A DNA stretch of 64,000 bases from assembly GCF_017298635.1 (NCBI RefSeq), contig NZ_CP071182.1:4316001-4380000 (forward strand), read 5' to 3'. The notes beneath the pieces are model-generated. The model was given only the letters and a program-made list of their open reading frames with translations, was not told where the DNA came from and ran no database searches. A program made the translations under genes and the position numbers. This document shows, one piece after another, positions 8,837 through 16,899 of this stretch (position 1 is its first letter; every line of letters begins with the position of its first letter). The DNA is from Paenalicyclobacillus mengziensis (GTDB lineage: Bacteria > Bacillota > Bacilli > Alicyclobacillales > Alicyclobacillaceae).

Positions 8837-9198
8837 TGTCAATGTTGCTGCACAACTCCTTGCAAAGGCCTTCTTGTCTGTCTTTCCCACTTTCGTCAAC
8901 TCACAATCGCTACTTTCTGGATTGTGTTCACAATATTTGCAGAACATGGTGGGCATCCGGTGATGTCTCCAGCTTTCATACTATCAGATTATTTTGTCTT
9001 TATCTTCCTGAAGGTCTTTATCTTCCTCAAGAAAAAAGAAAACCTGCCATCAGGCAGGGTGCGTGAGAAAACGCAAATTGGGGTTAGTACAGTGTAGCTC
9101 CACTACACAAAGGCTAGTATATCTTGCTTATCTCAAAGTTCCCATAGGACTAAAGTCCTATCTTTTGCTGGCAGCACGACGCCACGGCTGCAGTACGG
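8837..9198. other. Intergenic stretch between the cytochrome gene and cysK
   Basis: This 362-bp stretch holds a GTCTTTATCTTCCT duplication near 8994-9026, the terminator at 9031-9058 and a short palindrome, ATAGGACTTTAGTCCTAT in the minus sense, near 9147-9165. No gene was found. Confidence 0.6.
9031..9058 (-). terminator. Intrinsic terminator downstream of cysK
   Basis: Read on the minus strand: CCTGCC, loop TGAT, GGCAGG, then TTTTCTTTTTTC. The stem arms lie at 9043-9048 and 9053-9058 and the T-run complement at 9031-9042. It would end the amidohydrolase-cysK transcript. Confidence 0.85.
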
Positions 9199-10122
9199 TC
9201 ACCGTGGGAACAGATCCGACGACAAGTACCGCTCACCTGAATCCGGTGCCATACACAAGACTCTGGCACTGGCTGGCAGCTTCTTGGCGATTTCTACGCC
9301 AAAATGCACAGAGGCTGCGCCCGACGGTCCAAGCAAAATACCTTCTTCGGCGGCAACCTTTCGAGCCATCGTCTCCGCATCTGTATCCTCGATATGAAGT
9401 AACTCGTCGTACACGTTTCGGTTTAACACTGCCGGCACAAATCCCGGACCCGTGCCCGGAATTTTGTGTGGTCCAGGTTCACCTCCCGCAAGGACGGGCG
9501 ATCCCGCTGGCTCCACAACGTAAATCTTGATGCCCGGGAGGCGCTCTTTCAACACCTGTCCCGTCCCGGTCACGGTTCCGCCTGTTCCTGCGGTTAACAC
9601 GAAAGCGTCGAGCCTCGCGTCAAACGCATCGATAATCTCGATGGCCGTCGTTCCTTTATGCGCCTCCGGGTTTGCCGGATTTTCGAACTGCATGGGAATG
9701 AAGCTGTCCGGAATCTCAGCAGCCACTTGATTGGCCTTCTCAATCGCACCAGCCATGCGCTTTGCTGCTGGCGTCAAGTGAACCTCTGCGCCGTAGGCTT
9801 TGAGGATCTTGACACGCTCCTCCGTCGCGTTGTCCGGCATCGTGATGATGCATCGATAACCCCTGGCTGCGCAGACCATGGCTAAGCCGATGCCCGTATT
9901 GCCAGATGTCGGTTCTACGATGGTGCTCTTCCCCGGAACGAGCTGGCCCCTCTTCTCCGCATCGACAACCATGTTCAGTGCTGGCCGGTCTTTGACACTT
10001 CCACCAGGATTGTGAGACTCAAGTTTGACGTACACAGAGGCCCCATTCGGGTCAGGGACTCGGTTCAGCTTTACAATGGGCGTATTCCCAATCAAATCCA
10101 GAATTGAATCTGCAAGTTTCAC
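9199..10122 (-). CDS. cysK: Cysteine synthase A (O-acetylserine sulfhydrylase)
   Basis: PLP enzyme converting O-acetylserine and sulfide to cysteine. The 307-residue product has the PLP lysine in NPGGSVKDRPAL (K44), the phosphate-binding loop PTSGNTGIGLA, the glycine-rich TAGTGGTVTGTG and a C-terminal ILLGPSGAASV. GTG 10122 follows AAAGGA at good spacing. The preceding M20 amidohydrolase gene ends only 23 bp upstream, so both are probably one operon. That pairing recurs in Bacilli, where the hydrolase can deacylate sulfur amino acid derivatives. A serine acetyltransferase that would supply O-acetylserine is at 39392-40261. Confidence 0.96.
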   Translation of the reverse strand: MKLADSILDLIGNTPIVKLNRVPDPNGASVYVKLESHNPGGSVKDRPALNMVVDAEKRGQLVPGKSTIVEPTSGNTGIGLAMVCAARGYRCIITMPDNATEERVKILKAYGAEVHLTPAAKRMAGAIEKANQVAAEIPDSFIPMQFENPANPEAHKGTTAIEIIDAFDARLDAFVLTAGTGGTVTGTGQVLKERLPGIKIYVVEPAGSPVLAGGEPGPHKIPGTGPGFVPAVLNRNVYDELLHIEDTDAETMARKVAAEEGILLGPSGAASVHFGVEIAKKLPASARVLCMAPDSGERYLSSDLFPR

Positions 10123-10145
10123 TTTACACCGTTCCTTTCGACGAT

Positions 10146-11336
10146 TCACTCGTGATGCTGCCTTAAGTATGTTTGTGCGGCCTCCGTGAAGACTTGTCCA
10201 GCCACCGAAATCATCTCTTCATCCACAACAAACTGTGGATGATGCCAGCCGTACCGTTCGCCTTCCTCACGGCCCGTCCCAACCCAAAAGAAGCACCCTG
10301 GTAGTTTACGCTGGTAGAGGGCGAAATCTTCACCTCCCAGCGTGGGCTCTGCTTCCACAACTTTTGCCTCTCCCACGACTCGGACCGCTGCTTCCCGGAC
10401 AACGTCTGAAATGGCCGCATCGTTGACAACGCCTGGTAATACGTGTTCATAGCGAATTTCTGCAGTTGCTCCATATGCGCGAGCCGTCTCCAGAACGAAT
10501 TTGCGCAATCGTTCCTCGGCAGGCGCCCGCGTATGGGTCCCGAGGCATCGAACTGTTCCCTCGAGAATGGCCTCCGAAGAAATCACATTATTGGCGGTTC
10601 CTGCATGAAACATACCCACCGTCACAACCACCGAATCGAGCGGAGATACGCGTCTGCTGACGATGTGCTGTAAGCCGCTGACGATGCCGGAGGCCACCAC
10701 AATCGGATCGATGGTCCGATCTGGGATGGCAGCGTGCCCGCCCACGCCCCGGACAACAATACGGAACTCATCCACACTGCCCATGAGCCCACCGGTTCGA
10801 ACGCCAATATGCCCAGTCTCGAGCAGAGGGTTATTATGGGCACCAATGATGGCACTTACTCCGTAATCGTCAAAGACGCCAGAATCGATGATATGATCCG
10901 CTCCGTTCCCCGCCTCCTCTGCAGGTTGAAAGACAAAGAGGACCGTCCCAGCGAATGACCCTTCACTCTGTGCAAGCGCCTGGGTCTGAAGGAGTGCAGC
11001 CATGACAGAAGCGGTGTGAAAGTCATGACCGCAAGCGTGCATCTTGCCGGGAATGGTAGAGGCATACTCGAGACCTGTCTGTTCCTCAATCGGCAGTGCG
11101 TCAATGTCCGCGCGTACTGCGATTGCGGGGCCCGGATGTCTACCCTGAATCGCCGCAAGGACACCGGTGCGAAGCGGATAGGCAAGGGGCTCCACCCCAT
11201 GATGGCGCAAAAATTTGGCGATCCGTTTGGTCGTTTCAAACTCTTCCAGACTTAATTCTGGGTGACGGTGCAGGTCACGTCGAAATTCAATCAGTTGCTT
11301 GATTTGCGCAGGTTCAAGCGTCACTGCCAAGGTCAT
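10146..11336 (-). CDS. M20 family amidohydrolase (N-acyl amino acid hydrolase type)
   Basis: A 396-residue M20D metallopeptidase-family enzyme. Visible metal and catalytic signatures include LHRHPELSLEE, HACGHDFHTA and the PAEEAGNGA acid block, followed by the dimerisation domain (about 180-290) and the late histidine in YGWHHPQF. Such enzymes hydrolyse N-acyl amino acids. Coupling with cysK suggests an acylated sulfur amino acid as substrate (inferred). The start is ambiguous: ATG 11336 sits directly behind AGGAGGG, while TTG 11330 has better 7-nt spacing. Confidence 0.9.
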   Translation of the reverse strand: MTLAVTLEPAQIKQLIEFRRDLHRHPELSLEEFETTKRIAKFLRHHGVEPLAYPLRTGVLAAIQGRHPGPAIAVRADIDALPIEEQTGLEYASTIPGKMHACGHDFHTASVMAALLQTQALAQSEGSFAGTVLFVFQPAEEAGNGADHIIDSGVFDDYGVSAIIGAHNNPLLETGHIGVRTGGLMGSVDEFRIVVRGVGGHAAIPDRTIDPIVVASGIVSGLQHIVSRRVSPLDSVVVTVGMFHAGTANNVISSEAILEGTVRCLGTHTRAPAEERLRKFVLETARAYGATAEIRYEHVLPGVVNDAAISDVVREAAVRVVGEAKVVEAEPTLGGEDFALYQRKLPGCFFWVGTGREEGERYGWHHPQFVVDEEMISVAGQVFTEAAQTYLRQHHE

Positions 11337-11449
11337 CCCTCCTGAGTCAACAACACGTATACGGCAACAACATGTACACGGAACACTAGAAACCAGTTAG
11401 GAACTAGATGGGACACCGGAAAACTAGCCAATACTGGATACGAGACTGG

Positions 11450-12001
11450 CTATGCATAGATGATGACGAGATGAGCTTCCGCGGCTTCATCATGGTCATT
11501 CACATATTCGTGCTCCATATCTCCCGGAAATGATAGGGCATCCCCCGGAAACAAGGTGTGCACGGTGTCCGAGAGAACTATCTTCAGCGTCCCAACGGAC
11601 ACAGTCAGAGATTCAATGACTCCTCGACTATGCGGCTCAGAGAATCGGCGACAGCCAGGCAGAAGGCGAAGGCGGTATACCTCGACGTTGCCATTCGTGG
11701 AAGTGTAGGTGTTGAACACTTGATAGCGTTCGCCGTCGTCAAAGAGTGGGGTCATCTCGTCAGCCCGTGCAACCGTGACCTGTGGGCCCTCTGCGATAAA
11801 GGCCGTAAACGGCACCCCAAGACCGGATGCAATTTTCCACAGCGTGGCAACCGTTGGGTTGGATACACCTCGCTCAATTTGGCCGAGCATCGGTTTGCTG
11901 ACCCCCGTAACCGAAGCGAGTGTTTCCAAAGAAAGTCCTCTGTCCACACGAAACATGCGCAGTCGCTCCCCAATGAGCACAGAGATCTCCCGCTTCTCCA
12001 T
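11450..12001 (-). CDS. XRE-family regulator with C-terminal cupin domain
   Basis: A 183-residue protein with an N-terminal helix-turn-helix (residues about 8-62, LETLASVTGVSKPMLGQIE) and a C-terminal cupin (about 105-180, LFPGDALSFPGDMEHEYVN). The cupin probably senses a small ligand. ATG 12001 follows a GGGGG-rich site. The gene is divergent from azlCD, and a 20-bp perfect palindrome overlaps its own promoter. It is therefore the likely autoregulator and controller of the branched-chain amino acid exporter, playing the role AzlB has in B. subtilis although from another family. The ligand is not known. Confidence 0.88.
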   Translation of the reverse strand: MEKREISVLIGERLRMFRVDRGLSLETLASVTGVSKPMLGQIERGVSNPTVATLWKIASGLGVPFTAFIAEGPQVTVARADEMTPLFDDGERYQVFNTYTSTNGNVEVYRLRLLPGCRRFSEPHSRGVIESLTVSVGTLKIVLSDTVHTLFPGDALSFPGDMEHEYVNDHDEAAEAHLVIIYA

Positions 12002-12038
12002 CACCACGCCCCCTATGACAAAACCTCGTGGATATGAT

Positions 12039-12068
12039 ATTATACACATTGTATGTTATAACATACAA
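12039..12068 (-). promoter_or_regulatory. Promoter of the XRE-cupin regulator gene
   Basis: On the minus strand a TTGTAT -35 (12063-12068), an 18-bp spacer and a perfect TATAAT -10 (12039-12044) lie 38 bp before the start codon. The spacer and -35 coincide with the palindrome at 12049-12068. Confidence 0.7.
12049..12068. promoter_or_regulatory. 20-bp perfect palindromic operator candidate
   Basis: TTGTATGTTA followed by its exact complement TAACATACAA, at 12049-12068, between the divergent XRE-cupin gene and azlC. It covers the -35 and spacer of the regulator's promoter. A dimeric helix-turn-helix regulator would bind such a site. Assignment to the neighbouring regulator rests on location only. 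Confidence 0.75.
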
Positions 12069-12180
12069 CAACAATCGATATTCGTACGATTTGCACGAGT
12101 GGACGGATGTCACCGTTCAATTGACATCTATAGCGTTCACAGTAGGTCACGTACTTTTGGCCGTCAAGGGGTGACTCAGT

Positions 12181-12909
12181 ATGCGATTTTCGTTCCTACC
12201 GAACATGGAAACAGTAGCAACACCGGGTCCAGAGGGAGCGGGACCGCGTGGTTTCAGTGCAGCACTGACAAAGTCCTTCCCACTCTCCGTGAGTGTCTTC
12301 ACGTACGGCCTGGCCTATGGCGCTTTAGCGCATTCAACCAATCACCTTGACCTCATCCAGACGCTTGCGATGTCTGTTTTCGTATTTGCAGGTGCATCCC
12401 AATTTACAATTCTGGCACTACTCCAGCAAGGCGCAGCCTTTTGGACGATTGTGAGCAGCGTGTTTTTCCTGAACTCCCGGCAGATTCTCTATGGATTGTC
12501 GCTTGGGCGGCACCTTAGCAAGATCCCCATGCGAACCCTGACCGTACTCTCCCACGGTATGACTGACGAAAGTTACAGCGTCTCCATCCTAGCCGCTAAG
12601 GAGCACGAGGTGTCTCGGTCGTACTTCTTTGGCGCCGGGACTGCAATCTTTGTGCCGTGGCTCATCAGTTCCCTCTTTGGGTATCTCCTTGGCAGTTTCA
12701 TTGAAAGTCCTCAGCGTTTCGGACTTGATTTTGCCTATACCGCAGCCTTTATGGGACTCCTCGGTGCGCAACTGTGCGGAAGACGAAGAATCTTCATGGC
12801 CGTCCTGGCAGGTCTTGCTGCCGAACTGACCGGCCACTTTTACGGGACGTCCGGCGCGGTGTTTGCAGGGGCCATCGTCAGTTTCATGATAGGAGTGATG
12901 GAAAAATGA
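12181..12909 (+). CDS. azlC: AzlC family branched-chain amino acid exporter, large subunit
   Basis: A 242-residue polytopic membrane protein of the AzlC family, which with AzlD exports branched-chain amino acids. Typical features are the N-terminal GFSAALTKSFPLSVSVFTYG, the FAGASQFTILALL helix and the NSRQILYGLSLG segment. ATG 12181 follows AAGGGGTG. The stop overlaps the azlD start (ATGA). Control by the divergent XRE-cupin protein is likely. Confidence 0.93.
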   Translation: MRFSFLPNMETVATPGPEGAGPRGFSAALTKSFPLSVSVFTYGLAYGALAHSTNHLDLIQTLAMSVFVFAGASQFTILALLQQGAAFWTIVSSVFFLNSRQILYGLSLGRHLSKIPMRTLTVLSHGMTDESYSVSILAAKEHEVSRSYFFGAGTAIFVPWLISSLFGYLLGSFIESPQRFGLDFAYTAAFMGLLGAQLCGRRRIFMAVLAGLAAELTGHFYGTSGAVFAGAIVSFMIGVMEK

Positions 12910-13226
12910 TAAGTACAACGATGTATGTATGGCTCATCGCCGCATGCGGAGTTGCCACATACCTGACACGCCTGCCTGGTTTATGGCTTGGCCGCATGCT
13001 TCACATCACACCGCGACTCAAGCGCGGTCTTGACAGCATTCCAGTCGGTGTATTTGCCGCAATGGTTGTCCCATCACTCGTGAAGGGTGCAGCGCCTTCC
13101 GGCCACATCAACGTTCCATTCGTCTTGGCAGCCATCGTGGCAGCGGTCATCGCACTCGCGACGAAGCACCCGCTGTGGACCATGCTTGGCGGGGTTCTTG
13201 CCATTGCCTTGTTCCGGCTCTTCTAA
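12906..13226 (+). CDS. azlD: AzlD family branched-chain amino acid exporter, small subunit
   Basis: A 106-residue membrane protein with four hydrophobic segments. The AzlD signatures CGVATYLTRLPGL and LKRGLDSIPVGVFAA are present. It starts at ATG 12906, overlapping azlC by 4 bp. Its stop codon runs directly into a six-unit 21-bp tandem repeat. Confidence 0.92.
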   Translation: MISTTMYVWLIAACGVATYLTRLPGLWLGRMLHITPRLKRGLDSIPVGVFAAMVVPSLVKGAAPSGHINVPFVLAAIVAAVIALATKHPLWTMLGGVLAIALFRLF

Positions 13227-13352
13227 TGCGCACCATCCCCGTTCAGTTGCGCACCATCCCCGTTCAGTTGCGCACCATCCCCGTTCAGTTGCGCACCATC
13301 CCCGTTCAGTTGCGCACCATCCCCGTTCAGTTGCGCACCATCCCCGTTCCGT
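13227..13352. repeat. 21-bp tandem repeat, six units
   Basis: Six head-to-tail copies of TTGCGCACCATCCCCGTTCAG; the first begins ATG instead of TTG and the last ends TTCCG. The units are otherwise identical, implying recent expansion. The array begins at the base after the azlD stop and fills the convergent azlD-argR gap. Its reverse strand gives a long repetitive open frame without a start signal, which is not regarded as a gene. Confidence 0.95.
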
Positions 13353-13378
13353 CGACTCCAACAAGAACCAAGTTCTTA

Positions 13379-13816
13379 TTACACCAACTGTTTTTCTACG
13401 TTCATTGCAGCAGTTTCATCCGCTGTAATCAAGAGTAACGTGTCGTCACCGGCAATGGTCCCAAGCAACCCGTCTATCTCAATCGCATCAAGCATCGCAC
13501 CGATAGAATGCGCATTTCCGGGCAGAACCTTCAAGACGAGGAGATTGTTGGCCCGCGTCATCGAGACAAACACATCGGACAACTTTCGTCGCAGGGTCTC
13601 GAGTGACACCGTTGTTGCGGTCACTGGAATGGCGTACTTATAGCGTCCGTGGCTGCCAACCACCTTAATCAACTGCAGTTCTTTGATATCTCTTGACACC
13701 GTGGCCTGAGTAGCCACGTATCCTGCCTCTTCCAGAGCCGAAACCAGCTCTTCCTGGGTCTCAATTTCCCGTTGACTCACAATCTCCTTGATTTTCATGT
13801 GTCGCTTGTCCTTCAC
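13379..13816 (-). CDS. argR: Arginine repressor ArgR/AhrC
   Basis: A 145-residue arginine-responsive regulator. The N-terminal winged helix includes ETQEELVSALEEAGY and ATQATVSRDIKELQL, and the C-terminal oligomerisation and arginine-binding domain carries the conserved GTIAGDDTLLLI. Hexamers bind ARG boxes to repress synthesis and activate catabolism of arginine. GTG 13816 lies 7 nt after GGGAGG. The gene follows the signal peptidase gene by 15 bp and is probably co-transcribed; no arginine genes are in the window. Confidence 0.95.
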   Translation of the reverse strand: MKDKRHMKIKEIVSQREIETQEELVSALEEAGYVATQATVSRDIKELQLIKVVGSHGRYKYAIPVTATTVSLETLRRKLSDVFVSMTRANNLLVLKVLPGNAHSIGAMLDAIEIDGLLGTIAGDDTLLLITADETAAMNVEKQLV

Positions 13817-13831
13817 AACCGCGCCTCCCAA

Positions 13832-14374
13832 TTAATGAATCGGAGTCCATTTGCTCACTGGCCAGACTACAAAATCCGCCCGACCAATGATGGTGTTCCG
13901 TGCAACGTATTTGTGGATCCAATATCGACTGTCATCAGAAACTGCGCGATTATCGCCCAACATGAAGTAGTGGCCAGCTGGCACGTGATAGGGCCCCCAG
14001 GTCCCTGGCGTCAAAACTCCATGCAGATATGGTTCAGACAGTTCGTGATGATTGATATACACATGGCCGCCGTGAATGGTGACTGTCTCACCCGGCATGC
14101 CAATGATGCGCTTCACGTAAATCTGTGATGGATCATCAGGAAACGGAAACAGGACAACCTCACCGCGATAGGGTGCCTGTGTCTCCGTTGCAACGTGATC
14201 GACAAGAATATAACAGGGGTTGGGAATCGTCGGGTACATCGAAGACGTGGGCACAATCGCGAAACTGATGACCCAGTGCATGATTCCTAGCGCCACCACC
14301 CAACCGATGGCAATCGGCCAAATCCAGCTCCACAGTGTTCTCCACCAACGCTGCTTGTCCTCCGATTCCGCCAT
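13832..14374 (-). CDS. lepB: Signal peptidase I
   Basis: A 180-residue membrane-anchored serine protease that removes signal peptides from secreted proteins. One N-terminal transmembrane helix (residues about 18-40) is followed by the catalytic serine in VPTSSMYPT, the catalytic lysine in YVKRIIGMPGE and the conserved box GDNRAVSDDSRYW. The size suits the Gram-positive SipS/SipT type. ATG 14374 follows GAGGTGAGG. Confidence 0.96.
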   Translation of the reverse strand: MAESEDKQRWWRTLWSWIWPIAIGWVVALGIMHWVISFAIVPTSSMYPTIPNPCYILVDHVATETQAPYRGEVVLFPFPDDPSQIYVKRIIGMPGETVTIHGGHVYINHHELSEPYLHGVLTPGTWGPYHVPAGHYFMLGDNRAVSDDSRYWIHKYVARNTIIGRADFVVWPVSKWTPIH

Positions 14375-14583
14375 GACCTCACCTCTCTGCGATGCAACCG
14401 TATGTAAGCATATCTGTAAATCTGCCGCTTTGACGATTTTTGTCAAGATCTTTCTTTAGTATGCAGAAATTGCAATCCATTTTCCACTCGTTCGCACTTT
14501 GGCCCGATATTCGCAGCAATGACCTCGCGCAAGCACAGGAACAAAGCTAAAATAGAACTCACCAAGAGGAGAGCGATGTCACC

Positions 14584-15966
14584 ATGGACAGAGAACGGGC
14601 TGTGCTTCATGTTGATATGAACGCCTTCTACTGTTCGTGTCACGCAGCCGCCGAACCCAACCGCTATTCGAATCGCCCGACTGCAGTCGCAGGCAGCCCG
14701 GAGACCCGTCACGGTGTCGTTGTCACAGCCAGCTACGAGGCCCGTAAACTTGGTGTAAGGGCCACGATGACGGTGGCCGAGGCGCTGCGTGCTGCCCCAA
14801 ATCTCATCCTGATTCACCCGGACTTCTCCCTCTATAGGGAGTTTTCGCGCAAGGTCTTCGACATTGTCCGGTCGTTTACTCCCATCGTCGAAGTGTTCAG
14901 CATCGACGAGTGCTTTGCAGACGTGACGCTTAGTTGGCGGATGGGCACACCTGAAGAGCTCGCAGCAGAGTTGCAAGCGCGAATCGCCAATGAGCTCTCG
15001 CTGCCGTGTTCGGTTGGTGTCAGCAACAACAAGTTCCTGGCGAAGATGGCGAGTGACTTCAAGAAGCCGCGCGGTATTACCGTCCTTAAAACAGAGGACA
15101 TAGAAGAGAAGTTATGGCCTCTGTCTATCGGAGAAATGTTCGGCATCGGAGCGAGGAGTGCCGAGCGTCTCAACCGCCTCGGTATTCATACCATCGGCGA
15201 CTTGGCAGTGGCAGATGAGTCACAATTGCGGCGGTACTTCGGCGTCCGTGGGCCAGAACTGCGGAGTCTTGCCAACGGAATCGACGACGCCCCCGTTCAA
15301 GAGGTTTCGGAACCCTCAAAGAGTATCGGTCACTCCATCACCTTGGCTCGGGATTTGTGCGATTTCGATGAACTGTGTACTGTGCTGATGAACCTTGCCG
15401 ATCAAGTTGGGCGTAGAGTGCGCCGCCATCATCTCGTAGGCCGGACCGTCCAAATCACCCTCCGGTTTGCAACGCGAAAAACCATCACCCGGTCTCGCAC
15501 GCTGAATTTGGCAACCGACTTGAGTGAAGTCCTTTATGAAACGGCCACAACGTTGCTTCGGGAAAACTGGACTCCCGGCACACCTGTGCGCCTGCTTGGT
15601 GTCACACTCGGCCAGTTGTCAGACCCCACGGACGCAATCGACGCTGTTGAGGAAGACAAGGGAGTCCAATTGTCGCTTTTTGGAGACGAAAACGGTGGAT
15701 TCGCGGCAGAATCGTTTGCGCATTCGCGGCCGAGTGTCTCTGCCCAGTCCCCCGCCTCAAGGGATAGGACGACTGCCTCACCCGTTGACATCGATAGACT
15801 GAAAAGACTCGCGAAAGTGACAGATGCACTTCGGGATAAGTATGGGGAAGACATCGTTGTTCGTGGTAGAATGTTACAGGATCCAGAAAGCGGGCAAATC
15901 AGAAACCGCAAGATTCGTGGTACGTCACTGCAGAAAGACGAATTGTCACTGCAGAAAGACGAATGA
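14584..15966 (+). CDS. dinB: DNA polymerase IV (Y-family)
   Basis: A 460-residue translesion polymerase. Catalytic residues are visible in LHVDMNAFYCS (first aspartate) and FSIDECFADV (Asp-Glu pair), and the steric-gate region matches DinB. A little-finger domain follows (about 230-350). A clamp-binding motif, QLSLF, lies near residue 363, and the final tail is variable. The last codons encode a duplicated SLQKDE from a 21-bp tandem duplication at the 3' end. ATG 14584 follows AGAGGAGAG. The gene is divergent from lepB. Confidence 0.95.
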   Translation: MDRERAVLHVDMNAFYCSCHAAAEPNRYSNRPTAVAGSPETRHGVVVTASYEARKLGVRATMTVAEALRAAPNLILIHPDFSLYREFSRKVFDIVRSFTPIVEVFSIDECFADVTLSWRMGTPEELAAELQARIANELSLPCSVGVSNNKFLAKMASDFKKPRGITVLKTEDIEEKLWPLSIGEMFGIGARSAERLNRLGIHTIGDLAVADESQLRRYFGVRGPELRSLANGIDDAPVQEVSEPSKSIGHSITLARDLCDFDELCTVLMNLADQVGRRVRRHHLVGRTVQITLRFATRKTITRSRTLNLATDLSEVLYETATTLLRENWTPGTPVRLLGVTLGQLSDPTDAIDAVEEDKGVQLSLFGDENGGFAAESFAHSRPSVSAQSPASRDRTTASPVDIDRLKRLAKVTDALRDKYGEDIVVRGRMLQDPESGQIRNRKIRGTSLQKDELSLQKDE

Positions 15967-16003
15967 CAGATAAGCTTTCATGACACATAAGCTTTCATGA
16001 GAG
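15926..16003. repeat. Two nested short duplications at the dinB 3' end
   Basis: A 21-bp unit (TCACTGCAGAAAGACGAATTG) is repeated across the last dinB codons. Right after the stop, an 18-bp unit, ACATAAGCTTTCATGA, is repeated with small differences. The first duplication extends the reading frame by about seven codons. Confidence 0.85.
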
Positions 16004-16026
16004 AACGCTTTGAGGGAGGAATTCAC

Positions 16027-16125
16027 GTGGAATTCATGAATGGGGCTATCGATCCGCTCGTAGCGATGCTGTTATGCTTTCTTGGTGCGATTGGCGTATT
16101 GTGGTGGAATCGCGAACGCGACTAA
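16027..16125 (+). CDS. Very small single-helix membrane protein (32 residues)
   Basis: GTG 16027 follows GGGAGG with 8-nt spacing and opens a 32-codon frame ending TAA at 16123. The product begins VEFMNGAIDPLVAML, continues as one hydrophobic helix (LLCFLGAIGVLWW) and ends with the charged tail NRERD. The strong ribosome-binding site and clean membrane topology argue for a real gene. The family is not recognised, and it may be co-transcribed with dinB. Confidence 0.6.
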   Translation: MEFMNGAIDPLVAMLLCFLGAIGVLWWNRERD

Positions 16126-16130
16126 ACCGT

Positions 16131-16190
16131 TCACTGCGAATTATTGCGAATTATTGCGAATCACTGCGAATCACTGCGAATCACTGCGTA
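16131..16190. repeat. 10-bp tandem repeat, six units
   Basis: Exact 10-bp periodicity: TCACTGCGAA, then TTATTGCGAA twice, then TCACTGCGAA twice and a final variant TCACTGCGTA. It starts six bases after the stop of the 32-residue gene. Confidence 0.92.
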
Positions 16191-16291
16191 GCTCGTCCCT
16201 GCTTTTAACTATGAAGCTCATCCCTACTTTGCAACCACAGTAGGCACCCGCTGGGATAAGCCTCGGTTGCGGCTTCCAAACCGTTATGATA

Positions 16292-16470
16292 GGCTTAAAA
16301 TAAGACCTCCATACCAATACACAGACTGGCCGAATTTCATGGAGTCGTCCGTTGATGACGATAAGGTGAAAACGGGGGAACCAAGTTTTCGGGGTGAATT
16401 GACCAACTGCGCCCAGCTTTTGGTCATAGGCGCTTTAGAGCGCCGAATCCGTCAGCTAACCTCGTAGGCG
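16292..16470 (+). promoter_or_regulatory. c-di-AMP riboswitch (ydaO-yuaA type)
   Basis: The conserved aptamer blocks are present in order: GGCTTAAAAT at the 5' end, GGGGGAACCA (16375-16384), GGGGTGAATT (16391-16400), and the hallmark CCGAATCCGTCAGCTAACC (16443-16461) followed by TCGTAGGCG. GCTTA near 16293 pairs with TAGGC near 16465 (one G-U) to close P1. The GACCTCCAT/ATGGAGTC pair forms an enlarged second stem. The class binds cyclic di-AMP, usually as an off-switch for potassium, osmolyte or cell-wall genes. The next gene downstream is an amino acid ABC transporter. Confidence 0.88.
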
Positions 16471-16899
16471 AATAATGTGCTATAGGTTGTATCCTTTTTT
16501 CCCAATCCAACCTTGTGTCAGTCTGGTTATGCACCGGAGTATGGTCTTTATACCATGCTTCTCTATCCTTTTACAAAGGAGGGTAGTCATATTTCGCAGT
16601 GTTATTTCACCTTTTTTCCTCGGTGCAGACGCTCTCTTAGAGTTTGTCCACATGACGGGGAGACTAGGTCTGAGCAGAGATTGTCCGAGTACTCAATTGA
16701 TGGGGGCTGTGCTGACCCTTATGCGTCACTCTTATGGCCGTGTTGACCTTTAGAGGTGACACGTATAGTCGTGTCGATCTTTAAGGGTGACTCCATTTAC
16801 CGGATCGATGACTCGAACAACCTTCTGTATACGTAAATTACGTATGGCTTAAATTATTTGTACTTAAATATCTTGAAGGCAACAAGGGGGCATCTCATT
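16471..16899 (+). other. Long leader between the riboswitch and the ABC transporter
   Basis: This 430-bp stretch has no convincing gene. A T-run (CCTTTTTT) lies near 16491-16498, soon after the aptamer. AAAGGAGGG occurs at 16575-16583 without a normal start codon behind it. A 31-bp imperfect duplication containing GTGTTGACCTTTAGAGGTGAC and GTGTCGATCTTTAAGGGTGAC lies near 16739-16792. A 92-codon open frame crosses it but lacks a ribosome-binding site at its ATG. Confidence 0.55.

Noticed and set aside
13074..13364. Minus-strand open frame with seven-residue repeats opposite azlD and the 21-bp array
   Set aside because: It is created by the tandem repeat (21 bp is a multiple of three), has no ribosome-binding site and overlaps a well-supported gene.
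16475..16753. 92-codon frame in the leader of the amino acid transporter
   Set aside because: Its ATG has no ribosome-binding site and the composition is not protein-like; kept only as an observation about the leader.
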